Below, piece after piece: positions 15,257 to 22,466 of a DNA stretch of 40,017 nucleotides. The stretch comes from Microbacterium sp. GTDB lineage: Bacteria; Actinomycetota; Actinomycetes; Actinomycetales; Microbacteriaceae. Made by a program: the position numbers and the translations under genes. The stretch spans positions 1-40,017 of the forward strand of contig NZTV01000096.1 in assembly GCA_002703245.1 (NCBI GenBank), in the 5' to 3' direction. The notes under the pieces were generated by a model, which did no database searches, was not told where the DNA came from, and was given only the letters and a program-made list of their open reading frames with translations. The first letter of the stretch is position 1. Each line of letters starts with the position of its first letter.

Positions 15257-15556
15257 CTACGCGCCGGGCTCGTCGGGGTGCAGGGTGATCGTCGTGCGCG
15301 GGTCGAGCCAGTAGTCGTCACTCGTGATGACGAGGCGCCGCCCCTCGGTGAGTGTGATCCGATGGGCGGGCGTGTCGTCCTCGGCGTCTTCGATGAAGGT
15401 GATGCCGAGGACGACAGCGCCCTGGGTATGGCTGATCCAGTCGAGGGTGCCGATCGGGGTCTCGTTCTCGATCAGCGCCTCGGGCTCCGGGATTGTCCAG
15501 CTGACGCGCGCCCCGATGTGGTCGTAAGCGAGGCTGCGGGCGGCGAGCGTCGTCAC
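15257..15556 (-). CDS. Hypothetical protein, 99 residues
   Basis: Starts at GTG 15556, which overlaps the previous stop as GTGA and has GGAGG about 10 bases upstream. Beta-rich sequence (RVSWTIPEPEALIENE, GAVVLGITFIEDAEDD, GRRLVITSDDYW). Acidic overall, soluble, no motif recognised. Translationally coupled to the 129-residue gene, so the pair probably acts together. Confidence 0.7.
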   Translation of the reverse strand: MTTLAARSLAYDHIGARVSWTIPEPEALIENETPIGTLDWISHTQGAVVLGITFIEDAEDDTPAHRITLTEGRRLVITSDDYWLDPRTTITLHPDEPGA

Positions 15557-15942
15557 GGCCGGGGCTCCTCCGCTCGCTCCAGCGTGTAGTGGTCGCCGGG
15601 CATCCGGGCGCGTAGCGCGCTCAGCGAGAAGCGATTCGCCTCGTCCGACTCCGGCCAACTGCTGACGAAGACGGTGCGCTTCGGAGCCGTGTAGGTGAAC
15701 GTCGCCTCGCTCCTACCGACTTCGCCTCTCGACCAGTGCCACCAGCGGTGGGGATAGTCGGCATCGACCCAGGCGTTCAGAATCTTGCTCGCGTCGGCAC
15801 GGGTCACGGTGTAGGAGGCTGTGCCGTCATCGGAAGTCATTGCCTGCGCCGAAACGGTGATCGCCTCGCCGCCGACCGCGGTGAAGATGAACCTGCGCTC
15901 GTCGCCGGGCTGCGGCTCGGCGTTCATGGGTTCGCTGCTCAT
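15553..15942 (-). CDS. Hypothetical protein, 129 residues
   Basis: Soluble and acidic, with a beta-rich first half (RRFIFTAVGGEAITVSAQ) and a Trp-rich middle (ADYPHRWWHWSRGEVG). No known domain. The ATG has GAGAGGAGC upstream. Coupled through a 4-base overlap to the following 99-residue gene. Confidence 0.7.
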   Translation of the reverse strand: MSSEPMNAEPQPGDERRFIFTAVGGEAITVSAQAMTSDDGTASYTVTRADASKILNAWVDADYPHRWWHWSRGEVGRSEATFTYTAPKRTVFVSSWPESDEANRFSLSALRARMPGDHYTLERAEEPRP

Positions 15943-15999
15943 GTCGTGCTCCTCTCGGGGTGGGCGGGCGGCTCACGCCGCCCGCCCGGTCGGGTTCGA

Positions 16000-16398
16000 T
16001 CAGCGGTCGATCCGCTGGTCAGCGGCCCAGGCGAGGAGGGCCTCGAAGGTGTCGGCTCCGGCGGCCTGGGACTCGAACGCGGTGTGCGCGTCCTCCAGGC
16101 CGCGGGCGCTGTAGCGCGGGGCGGGGATCGCCCGAGCGGGCAGCGGGGCGGGCGGCTCGCGGAAGTCGATGACGTGCTCGGTGAAGACGGGGCCGACCTT
16201 GATGCGGCTTGCACGGCTGACGTAGCCCTTGCGGTGCTTGTCGTGGTGGGTCGTGAGTTCGAGCGCGAGGCGCACCTCGTCGCCGTGCCGGTCGGCCTGC
16301 GCTGTGTCGTCGAGCAGGAACCGGGTCGTGATGGAGCGGTCGCCGCTGGCGCGGCTGCTGCGGATGTCGTGGATGTCGTGGATGTCGTGGATGGTCAT
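16000..16398 (-). CDS. Hypothetical protein with N-terminal IHD repeats
   Basis: 132 residues. The start MTIHDIHDIHDI is coded by three exact 9-bp repeats, so its length may vary by slippage. The middle reads SITTRFLLDDTAQADRHGDEVRLALELTTHHD. The C-terminus is helical (AFEALLAWAADQRIDR-like). The histidine/aspartate repeat could bind metal but may be neutral. Function unknown. Confidence 0.65.
   Translation of the reverse strand: MTIHDIHDIHDIRSSRASGDRSITTRFLLDDTAQADRHGDEVRLALELTTHHDKHRKGYVSRASRIKVGPVFTEHVIDFREPPAPLPARAIPAPRYSARGLEDAHTAFESQAAGADTFEALLAWAADQRIDR
16362..16398. repeat. 9-bp tandem repeat (GGATGTCGT x3 plus a partial unit)
   Basis: Three perfect copies at 16362-16388 and a degenerate fourth at 16389-16398, inside the start of the 132-residue gene on the minus strand. 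The unit keeps frame. Confidence 0.9.
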
Positions 16399-16419
16399 GG
16401 TCGTGTGCTCCTTGCTGGG

Positions 16420-16764
16420 TCAGTGGTCGGTTGCGGCGATGTCGAAGTCGAACGGCATCTGTGTCGTGGAGTAGCGGTCATCGCCTTCGGAGCCGATGGC
16501 CGACTCCCATTCGCTGAGTCCGAGTTCGCCGTCGAGGTGGAGGGCGGTGACGAAGACGCCGAGGGGCGAGTAGTGCCAGGCGCGGCGCACGTCGTCCGCG
16601 CCGTCCGGGGCGAGGCCGGTCGGGGCGTCGGCCCAGGCGGTGATGACCGCCTCGGCCTGGGGCTGGGCGATGAGCCAGCCGGTGCCGAAGATCGTGTCGT
16701 CGGGCTCTGCGCCGTCGATGACGACGGGCTCGGCGAGGGGGTAGCCGGTGATGGTGAGTCGCAT
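16420..16764 (-). CDS. Hypothetical protein, 114 residues
   Basis: ATG at 16764 with AAGGAG upstream. Sequence MRLTITGYPLAEPVVIDGAE, then a mixed fold (TGWLIAQPQAEAVITAWADA) and a tail STTQMPFDFDIAATDH that is acidic and aromatic, somewhat like the acidic tails of SSB-interacting proteins. No domain recognised. Soluble, in the ssb operon. Confidence 0.65.
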   Translation of the reverse strand: MRLTITGYPLAEPVVIDGAEPDDTIFGTGWLIAQPQAEAVITAWADAPTGLAPDGADDVRRAWHYSPLGVFVTALHLDGELGLSEWESAIGSEGDDRYSTTQMPFDFDIAATDH

Positions 16765-16784
16765 GAGGGTTCTCCTTGTCGGGG

Positions 16785-17048
16785 TCAGTAGCGGTGCCAG
16801 CGGCCCGGCGTCGTCTCGAACTCGATGACGGCGCCGGGATGCGCGGCGGCGAGGTCGGTGAGCGGCTGGTGGTGCGGGTGCTCGGCGGGCTCGCAGTCGT
16901 GCGAGTTGAGCCAGCGCCCGGAGGCGAGCGGGAGCCCGTGGGCGTCGAGAATGCGGAACCGGAGTCCGATCCCGGCGCTGAGCAGGTCGAGGCTTCCGGC
17001 GCTCGCGTGCGCGGGGCCGGCGAGCCCTGGGGCGGTCATCCATGCCAT
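16785..17048 (-). CDS. Hypothetical protein, 87 residues
   Basis: ATG at 17048, 14 bp after the ssb stop. Contains GIGLRFRILDAHGLPLASGRWLNSHD and ends in GAVIEFETTPGRWHRY. Probably a small beta-rich protein. No family recognised. The frame stays open far upstream, but that part overlaps ssb and is a shadow. Confidence 0.6.
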   Translation of the reverse strand: MAWMTAPGLAGPAHASAGSLDLLSAGIGLRFRILDAHGLPLASGRWLNSHDCEPAEHPHHQPLTDLAAAHPGAVIEFETTPGRWHRY

Positions 17049-17062
17049 GTCACCGCTCCCGT

Positions 17063-17440
17063 TCAGGCCGCGACGTCGGCGGCGGCCGTGGTGCGGGTAA
17101 CGTCGGCCTTCGCCCAGCCGAGGTCGGGGCCGAGGGTGTCCGCCTCGATCTCGACGGTCGTGCCGGAAGCGCCGCCCGCGGTCCACTCGCGGAGGCGGAG
17201 TCGCCCGGTGACGATCACCCGGTCGCCCTTCCTCAGCGACGCGGCCGCGTTCACGGCGAGCCGCCGGTAGCCGGTGATGGTGTACCAGTTGCTGCACGCC
17301 TCGGCCATCTGGTCGTCGCCGGGGCTGCTGCGCCGCTGGGGGCTGGCGAGCCGGAACGAGACGATGGCGAGCCCTTCGCCCGTGACGAGGTGCCTCGGCT
17401 CGGTGGCGATCGTGCCCAGGACGGTGATCTGGTCGGTCAT
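17063..17440 (-). CDS. ssb: Single-stranded DNA-binding protein (first copy)
   Basis: 125 residues from ATG 17440. OB-fold of the SSB family: MTDQITVLGTIATEPRHLV, VSFRLASPQRR, NWYTITGYRRLAVNAAASLRKGDRVIVTGRLRLREW. It ends in TTAAADVAA and lacks the acidic Phe-ending tail by which SSB recruits host proteins. It coats single-stranded DNA. As first gene of the minus operon it would be made early after transfer. A longer in-frame start at 17518 has no support. Confidence 0.9.
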   Translation of the reverse strand: MTDQITVLGTIATEPRHLVTGEGLAIVSFRLASPQRRSSPGDDQMAEACSNWYTITGYRRLAVNAAASLRKGDRVIVTGRLRLREWTAGGASGTTVEIEADTLGPDLGWAKADVTRTTAAADVAA

Positions 17441-17945
17441 TGCGCTTCTCCTGTCGGTGGTGACGGGGCCTCGGGAGTCCTGATGGACCCCCTCCCTCCC
17501 CGCTGTGCCTTTCGGCACCCGCCGATTCCTCCCCGAAGGAGCTGGCCGTCAAGAAACCGTGGAATACCGGACTGAGCGCAGCGAGGGAGGATATGCCGCG
17601 AAAGTTCTTGACGGACGGCGACGCGGGGATAACCTGGACGGCCGAAAGACACTCGGCTCGCCCGACATCGCCTGTGGGAAATGGCAGGTCGGCTCGCGTT
17701 TCCCTTCGCGTGGCCCGTGTCCGTGGCCTGTTCATGCGCGTGCCGGTCGTAGCGAGATCGCCGGTGATCGAGCGTCGAACGCCGGTGGATGAGCGCGCTT
17801 CCTGCCGCCCGGCCGTCTGAAGTCTCACCTTCGACTAGAACGTTGCTTCACTCGCTCAGCGCGGACGGGGCGCAGCAACGGCGCCGCACCTGGTCCGTGC
17901 GGAGGTTCGGCGACCCCTGAACCTCTCGCGGGAAAGGAGGCGCGA
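17441..17945. promoter_or_regulatory. Divergent control region of the two conjugation operons; candidate oriT/replication site
   Basis: 505 bp with no gene. It contains a GAAA-type hairpin GTGCC/GGCAC at 17505-17518 and an inverted repeat CCGTCAAGAA (17546-17555) / TTCTTGACGG (17605-17614), whose arms place a TTGACG -35 box on each strand pointing outward. On the plus strand TAACCT lies 16 bp after TTGACG, a fair -10. CCGAACCTC in reverse is at 17902-17910. Ribosome site AAAGGAGG precedes the plus gene at 17946. Such regions between a leading operon and a transfer operon often hold oriT. I see no known nick sequence. Confidence 0.5.
17546..17614. repeat. 10-bp inverted repeat carrying outward -35 boxes
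   Basis: CCGTCAAGAA at 17546-17555 and TTCTTGACGG at 17605-17614 are perfect reverse complements 49 bp apart. Each contains TTGACG on the outward strand, so they may be paired promoters or paired regulator sites. Confidence 0.6.
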
Positions 17946-18650
17946 ATGTCGCAGGTCACGCCGAGCTCGGCGACCGGCCCGGTGCGCGTGCCGCGCGCGG
18001 TGGTGCGCACGTCGATCACGGGCAACACGGCGATCGCCGCGGGCGCGTTCTGGCTGTCGTTCACCGCGCTCGCCGACCTCGCCGGACGGGCCGGCATCCC
18101 GGTATCGCAGGCGTGGGTGTGGCCCTCGATCGTCGACGGCATGATCGTCGTCGCCACGGTCTCCGTGATGGCGCTGGAGTCGCATGGGCGGCGTGTGACG
18201 TGGTTCCCGTGGGCGCTGCTGTTCGCCGGCGCAGTCGTCTCGGTCGCGGGCAACAGCGTCCACGCGGCCCTGTTCGGCGATGCGGACGTGCCGCTGCCGA
18301 TCCGCATCGCGATCGCCGCGGTCCCGCCGCTGGTGCTGCTGGCCTCGACGCATCTCACGGTCCAGCTGATCCGCCACAGCCGCGCCCTCTCGCTCGCCGA
18401 GCAGCCGACCATCCCCGCGGCCGCCTCGGCGCCCGAGGCGCCGGACGAGGAGGAGCCCGTCGACGTCGACCTGCGCGACGAGGCGATCCGGCTGAAGGAG
18501 GTCATGGGGTGGACGAACCGGCGCATCGCCGCGGTCCTCGAGGTGCATCCCTCGACGGTGGGCCGATGGCTTCCGCCGCGTCCACCTGCGATCGAGGCGG
18601 CCCCGGAGCGGCGCGCTCCGGCAGATCCCGAAGACGAGGCCGTCGCCTGA
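17946..18650 (+). CDS. DUF2637-like membrane protein with C-terminal helix-turn-helix
   Basis: 234 residues. Four hydrophobic segments in the first 140 residues (TAIAAGAFWLSFTALADLAG; AWVWPSIVDGMIVVATVSVMAL; WALLFAGAVVSVAGNSVHAAL; IRIAIAAVPPLVLLASTHLTV) match the DUF2637/SpdB-type proteins of actinobacterial conjugative elements. After an acidic linker, residues about 178-210 form a helix-turn-helix (DEAIRLKEVMGWTNRRIAAVLEVHPSTVGRWLP). AAAGGAGG precedes the ATG. First gene of the transfer operon. A membrane-bound DNA binder that ties the element to the envelope or regulates the operon is inferred, not shown. Confidence 0.8.
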   Translation: MSQVTPSSATGPVRVPRAVVRTSITGNTAIAAGAFWLSFTALADLAGRAGIPVSQAWVWPSIVDGMIVVATVSVMALESHGRRVTWFPWALLFAGAVVSVAGNSVHAALFGDADVPLPIRIAIAAVPPLVLLASTHLTVQLIRHSRALSLAEQPTIPAAASAPEAPDEEEPVDVDLRDEAIRLKEVMGWTNRRIAAVLEVHPSTVGRWLPPRPPAIEAAPERRAPADPEDEAVA

Positions 18651-18689
18651 CGGCCCGAAGCAGCAGCACCGCACATGAAGGAGTTCCTG

Positions 18690-18992
18690 ATGGATGAGCA
18701 GCACAGCCAGACCGAGCACCACGCGCTCGCGACCCACCGCGACCCCTCGGTGGACCGCCGCCGGCAGGAGACCGCGCGGCCGAAGACTGAGTACGGCATC
18801 GAGTGGGTGTCGGTCTCCGAGCTCGGCCAGCGCGCGAGCACGCGCGTCCTGGCGCACGGCGCGCGGGCGAACCGGCAGGCGATCGGGAGGGCGCGCACCG
18901 CGGTCGCCGATCGCGCGCGGCGGCTCGCGCCGCTGGCCGCGTTCGGCCGCACCGCGCACGGACCCGGCCAAGGACATACCCGAAGCCTCTGA
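18690..18992 (+). CDS. Hypothetical basic protein, 100 residues
   Basis: I chose ATG 18690 because GAAGGAG lies 6 bases before it; an ATG at 18675 has no site. The N-terminus is polar (MDEQHSQTEHHALATHRDPS), the middle TEYGIEWVSVSELGQRASTRV is more folded, and the rest is Arg/Ala-rich and basic, possibly nucleic-acid binding. No domain known. Followed at once by the hairpin series at 18993-19065. Confidence 0.6.
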   Translation: MDEQHSQTEHHALATHRDPSVDRRRQETARPKTEYGIEWVSVSELGQRASTRVLAHGARANRQAIGRARTAVADRARRLAPLAAFGRTAHGPGQGHTRSL

Positions 18993-19065
18993 GCCGGGGC
19001 GGGTCTCCCGCCCCGGCGAACCCGGCAGAGAAGTCGCCGGGACCATGCCGCACCTCGCGGCATGG
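18993..19065 (+). promoter_or_regulatory. Three consecutive hairpins ending on the next start codon
   Basis: Hairpin 1: 11-bp stem 18993-19003 with 19007-19017, loop TCT. Hairpin 2: 6-bp stem CCCGGC/GCCGGG, 19021-19041. Hairpin 3: 9-bp stem CCATGCCGC/GCGGCATGG, 19043-19065, whose 3' arm contains the ATG at 19062. Hairpin 1 begins right after a stop codon. The series could end part of the transcripts and hide the next start, setting the expression ratio within the operon. Confidence 0.6.
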
Positions 19066-19883
19066 AGAGTGCGAAGCCTGTCATGGTCGAACCGTCGCGC
19101 AAGTCCGATACTGCGCCGGGATTCACCAGCGCGGCAGGCTTCCGCGCGTTCCTGCGCCGGGTCGAGACCGAGGGCTCCTGGGCGACCGATCCGGAGGTGC
19201 CGGAGCTGCTCGCCTTCGTGCGGGCGAAGTACCTGCGGCTCGCGCTGAAGTGGGACCGCGACCCGGACGATGCGGTGACGCTCGCGTTCCTCATCATGCG
19301 CACCGAGTCCGCGCGGGAGGCCGACGACCCGTGGGCGTCGCTGACCACCTCCGTCGCCCGGAAGCTGAAGGCCGAGGCGCACGCCGACTGGCTCATGGTC
19401 ACGACCGAGCAGGCGAGCCACCCGTCGAAGATCGAGCACGAGCGCCCGGTGCGCTCCGGCGCCTACGAGCACATCCTGGATCACCTGGCGGCAGCCGAGG
19501 CCCCGGACGGCGACGACGACGCCGGCTGGCTGTCGGAGACGCTGACGGCGGTGCTCGCCGGGCTCGGCTGGCCGCGGGAGGTCGCCGAGGGCTGCGTCGA
19601 CTACGTCCTGGACCGGCTGGTGCGCTCTGGGAAGCGCGAGGCGGCGGCCGACGCCCTGCGCCGCGACATCACGATGCTCGCGCTCTACCAGCTGCCCCGC
19701 GAGTCGTGGCTGGTGCTGTTGCGCGAGCTGCTCGGCCCGATCGGACGGCCCGGCCAGGTGGTGCGGCGCGGGCTGATCGCCCGGTTGCTGCTGGAGGAGC
19801 CGGTCGAGAGCCTGCTCGCCGACGACGACATCGTGCTCGCGCTCCATGAGGCGGCCCCGCGCTCGGGACGGTGGTCGTCGTGA
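19062..19883 (+). CDS. Hypothetical protein preceding the ParB-like gene
   Basis: 273 residues from ATG 19062, or 266 from ATG 19083; neither has a strong ribosome site. All-helical, charged protein. Residues about 45-85 (FVRAKYLRLALKWDRDPDDAVTLAFLIMRT) resemble a sigma-70 region 2 helix in spacing, but the match is weak. The end (LYQLPRESWLVLLRELLGPIGRPG then LIARLLLEEPVESLLADDDIVLALHEAAP) is also helical. Stop overlaps the start of the ParB-like gene in GTGA, so the two are coupled and may form a partition or regulatory pair. Function unknown. Confidence 0.7.
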   Translation: MESAKPVMVEPSRKSDTAPGFTSAAGFRAFLRRVETEGSWATDPEVPELLAFVRAKYLRLALKWDRDPDDAVTLAFLIMRTESAREADDPWASLTTSVARKLKAEAHADWLMVTTEQASHPSKIEHERPVRSGAYEHILDHLAAAEAPDGDDDAGWLSETLTAVLAGLGWPREVAEGCVDYVLDRLVRSGKREAAADALRRDITMLALYQLPRESWLVLLRELLGPIGRPGQVVRRGLIARLLLEEPVESLLADDDIVLALHEAAPRSGRWSS

Positions 19884-20806
19884 GCGAGGGCTTCCTGCAG
19901 CTGCGCCGCACCGTCGACAGCATCCGTATCGGCGAGCGGGTGCGGCAGGATCTCGGCGACATCGACGAGTTGGTGGAGTCCATCCGGCAGACCGGCGGGC
20001 CGCTGCAACCGATCACGATCTCCCCGGACGGCTGGCTGATCTGCGGGCTGCGCCGCCTGGAGGCGGTCAAGCGCCTGGGCATGACCGTCATCGACGTGTG
20101 GGTGCGCACCGGCATCACGACGCAGCTCGAGCGGCTGCTCGCCGAGTACCACGAGAACACGATGCGCAAGCCGCTGACGCTCGTGGAGGCCGGGCAGCGG
20201 TTCCGTGAGCTGCTGGCGATCACGAAGGAGGACGCGCAGCGCCGCCAACTCGCCACTCGATTCGGTGCCGAGCCCGACGAGTCCGTCGGTGCGGGCAAGT
20301 TGCCCGCACCGACCGGGCGCGCCGCAGACCAGGCCGCCGCGATCATCGGCATGGGGCGCCGCACCCTGGAGAAGATCGCCACCGTGCTCGACGCCGCCGA
20401 CGATCCGACGGTGGACCCCACGGTGCGGGAGGTCGCCACCCAGCAGCGGGAGCTGATGGCGACCGGGCAGGTGCGCGCCGATCCCGCGCACCGGGCCGTG
20501 CGCGCCGCGCAGGATGAGACGACCCGCGCCGCCCTCGACGCCGTGGCCCGCGCGAAGGCCGCACGGCTGCGGCCGGTCACCGCTCGCGCTGCCGGGGAGC
20601 GGACACCGCCCGCCGATCCCCGGCAGCTGAGCCCGCGCGCGTTCATGGTGATGCTCGCCGAGACCGACTACTGGTGGCTCTACTACGACCAGGAGGAACT
20701 GGCGGCCCGACTGACCCCTGCGAGTTGGGAGCACGTCGCGGAGTGGCACGAGCAGTCCTCCCGCTTCCTCACCGAGCTGCTGCAACGTCGCCGGATGAGC
20801 GCGTAG
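19880..20806 (+). CDS. ParB/Srx-type nuclease-domain protein
   Basis: 308 residues from GTG 19880, which overlaps the preceding stop. Residues about 10-90 are a ParB N-terminal domain: SIRIGERVRQDLGDIDELVESIRQTG, PLQPITISPDGWLICGLRRLEAVKRLG, with the CGLRRLEA motif that binds nucleotide in ParB/KorB proteins. The following helices (EAGQRFRELL, QAAAIIGMGRRTLEKIATVLDA) resemble a ParB DNA-binding segment. It may segregate the excised element or control transfer genes. No ParA is seen. The C-terminus has an aromatic stretch ETDYWWLYYDQEEL. Confidence 0.85.
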   Translation: MSEGFLQLRRTVDSIRIGERVRQDLGDIDELVESIRQTGGPLQPITISPDGWLICGLRRLEAVKRLGMTVIDVWVRTGITTQLERLLAEYHENTMRKPLTLVEAGQRFRELLAITKEDAQRRQLATRFGAEPDESVGAGKLPAPTGRAADQAAAIIGMGRRTLEKIATVLDAADDPTVDPTVREVATQQRELMATGQVRADPAHRAVRAAQDETTRAALDAVARAKAARLRPVTARAAGERTPPADPRQLSPRAFMVMLAETDYWWLYYDQEELAARLTPASWEHVAEWHEQSSRFLTELLQRRRMSA

Positions 20807-20830
20807 CGAAGCGACGCCGCACCTTCGGGC

Positions 20831-21472
20831 ATGAGGTTCAGCACCCTGCCCCGGCGCACGCGGATCATCCTCCTGGTCGCGGCGTCGCTCGCCGTCGCGG
20901 TCGTCGCCGTCGCGCTGTTCGGCCTGCTCCGCGGCCCCGCGACACGGGAGCCCGCACCGACCGATCCGCCGACCCCGACCCAGCCGGCCGCGCCGGAGAT
21001 CATCGCCCCGTCGAGCCAGCCCGTCACCTTCGCCGAGCGCGTCGCCGCCGCGCTGTTCGACTGGGACACCACCGGCTCCACGCCGGAGCAGATCACCGAC
21101 GCGGTGATGGCGGTCGCCGAGCCGGGTGGCGAGGACGTGCCCGGCCTCTACGCCGACATCGCCCGCTACCTGCCCACTGCCGCGCAATGGGCGCAGCTGC
21201 GCGAGTACGACACCAGCCAGCGTCTCAAAATCGACGACGCCTTCGTGCCCGAGTCCTGGCAGACGCTCGCCGCCACCGGCGCCGACGACCTGCCCGAGGA
21301 TGCCGCCGCGGTGACCGTCGACGGCACCCGCGTCCGCACCGGCGTCTGGCTGGGCGAGACGACCGAGCTGCGCTCGCCGGTCTCGTTCACCGTGTTCCTG
21401 CTGTGCGACCCGGACGAGGACGGCGGCTGCGTCGTGTTGCGCCTGTCCGAGCCGGGGAGGTCGTTGCGGTGA
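20831..21472 (+). CDS. Membrane-anchored conjugation protein, unknown
   Basis: 213 residues. Basic start MRFSTLPRRTR, one transmembrane helix (IILLVAASLAVAVVAVALFGLL), a Pro/Thr linker (about 40-60) and an extracytoplasmic domain of about 150 residues ending with two cysteines (LLCDPDEDGGCVVLRL) that could form a disulfide. The layout is like VirB8/TcpC-type scaffold proteins, but I see no diagnostic motif. Overlaps the M23 peptidase start (GTGA), so it probably works with the cell-wall opening step. Confidence 0.75.
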   Translation: MRFSTLPRRTRIILLVAASLAVAVVAVALFGLLRGPATREPAPTDPPTPTQPAAPEIIAPSSQPVTFAERVAAALFDWDTTGSTPEQITDAVMAVAEPGGEDVPGLYADIARYLPTAAQWAQLREYDTSQRLKIDDAFVPESWQTLAATGADDLPEDAAAVTVDGTRVRTGVWLGETTELRSPVSFTVFLLCDPDEDGGCVVLRLSEPGRSLR

Positions 21473-22110
21473 AGGCGCTCATCGCGCTCGTCGTCGCCGC
21501 GGGCCTCCTGCTCGGCTCGCCGTTCCTCCTGCTCGGGGTCGGCGTCATCGCCGTGGTCACGGCGGTCGCCGGATGCGTGCCACCCGCCGTCAGCGGCGGC
21601 TTCGAGCCCGGCGACATCCCCGAGACGACGCGAGTCGTGATGCCGCTGCCGCCTGGCACCTACTCGATCTCTGACTCCTACGGCTGGCGGACCGATCCGT
21701 TCACGGGCGAGCGGGCGTTCCACCACGGCACAGACCTCCCAGCCGGCGACGGCACACCGATCATGGCGGTCGCCGATGGCGTCGTCCGGCTCTCGGGCGA
21801 CATCGGCGGCTGGGGCAACCTGATCGTGATCGAGCACACGGTCGGCGGCGAGGCCGTCGCCTCCGTGTACGCCCACATGTGGGACTCGGGAATCTACGTC
21901 TCGCCGGGTCAGAGCGTGCAGGCCGGTGACGTCATCGGCGCGGTCGGGTCGTCAGGGCGCTCCACCGGGCCGCATCTGCATCTGGAGATCCGGCCCGGCG
22001 GTTGGGGCCACGAGACCATCGACGCGGCCGCGTGGCTCGCCGCCCACGATGCCGAAGGCATGGACGCCGCGCTGGAGCCGGCCGGCTGCACGAGCGGAGC
22101 CGCAGCATGA
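21469..22110 (+). CDS. M23 (LytM-type) peptidoglycan endopeptidase of the conjugation apparatus
   Basis: 213 residues from GTG 21469 with GGGGAGG 8 bases upstream. A hydrophobic N-terminal stretch (VAAGLLLGSPFLLLGVGVIAVVTAVAGC) is a signal anchor or lipobox-like sequence. The M23 domain follows: HHGTD with zinc ligands His85 and Asp89, YAHM (His136) and HLHLEI with His169/His171; GWGNLIVIEH is also typical. It cuts peptide cross-links in the wall so the mating channel can pass, replacing VirB1. The open frame extends upstream only as a shadow. Confidence 0.92.
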   Translation: MKALIALVVAAGLLLGSPFLLLGVGVIAVVTAVAGCVPPAVSGGFEPGDIPETTRVVMPLPPGTYSISDSYGWRTDPFTGERAFHHGTDLPAGDGTPIMAVADGVVRLSGDIGGWGNLIVIEHTVGGEAVASVYAHMWDSGIYVSPGQSVQAGDVIGAVGSSGRSTGPHLHLEIRPGGWGHETIDAAAWLAAHDAEGMDAALEPAGCTSGAAA

Positions 22111-22397
22111 ACCTCGCCCCGGCCGAGGACACGCCCGTCTACCCCGACGTCGGCGCGCTCACCGGCTCCGCGACCCTCGAAGAGGTCGCCGGAGCCCTGC
22201 TGACCTTCACGCTCATCGTCGCGGTCCTCATGCTCATCGTCTGCGGCGCGACCTGGGCGATCGCCGCATCCGCCGGCAACGTCGGTACGGCGGCGAAGGC
22301 TCGCGTCGGGCTGTTCGTCGCGCTCGGCGGTGCGGTCATGGCCGGAGGTGCGATGGCCTGGCTGAACTGGCTGATCGACGTCGGCTCGACCCTCTGA
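22107..22397 (+). CDS. Small membrane protein of the transfer operon (DUF6112-like)
   Basis: 96 residues, start overlapping the peptidase stop in ATGA. Two transmembrane helices: ALLTFTLIVAVLMLIVCGATWAIAAS and GLFVALGGAVMAGGAMAWLNWL, linked by a basic loop GTAAKARV. The layout equals VirB2/TrbC-type pilin-like subunits. I recall such pairs as DUF6112 in actinobacterial elements, unverified. Probably part of the channel. Confidence 0.75.
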   Translation: MNLAPAEDTPVYPDVGALTGSATLEEVAGALLTFTLIVAVLMLIVCGATWAIAASAGNVGTAAKARVGLFVALGGAVMAGGAMAWLNWLIDVGSTL

Positions 22398-22412
22398 GCT
22401 GCTGCCGGAGCC

Positions 22413-22424
22413 GCACCGAACCTC
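22413..22424 (+). repeat. 12-mer GCACCGAACCTC, copy 1
   Basis: Identical to bases 27970-27981, each in a short gap before a transfer gene; the core CCGAACCTC is also present in reverse at 17902-17910. It could be a regulator site; the evidence is only the repetition. Confidence 0.35.
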
Positions 22425-22466
22425 CCGACGTGGGGCCGCCCGGCTCCCGCGACCGATGGAGGCCCC

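Noticed and set aside
16362-16398. CRISPR-like repeat
   Set aside because: Units are 9 bp, contiguous and in frame in a gene, with no spacers.
17856-19847. Minus-strand open frame of about 660 codons over the start of the transfer operon
   Set aside because: Arg-rich composition without motifs, crosses the hairpin gap at 18993-19065, and opposes recognisable membrane and ParB-linked genes.
19062-19883. Sigma factor
   Set aside because: Only one helix loosely resembles region 2; no region 4 helix-turn-helix is visible.
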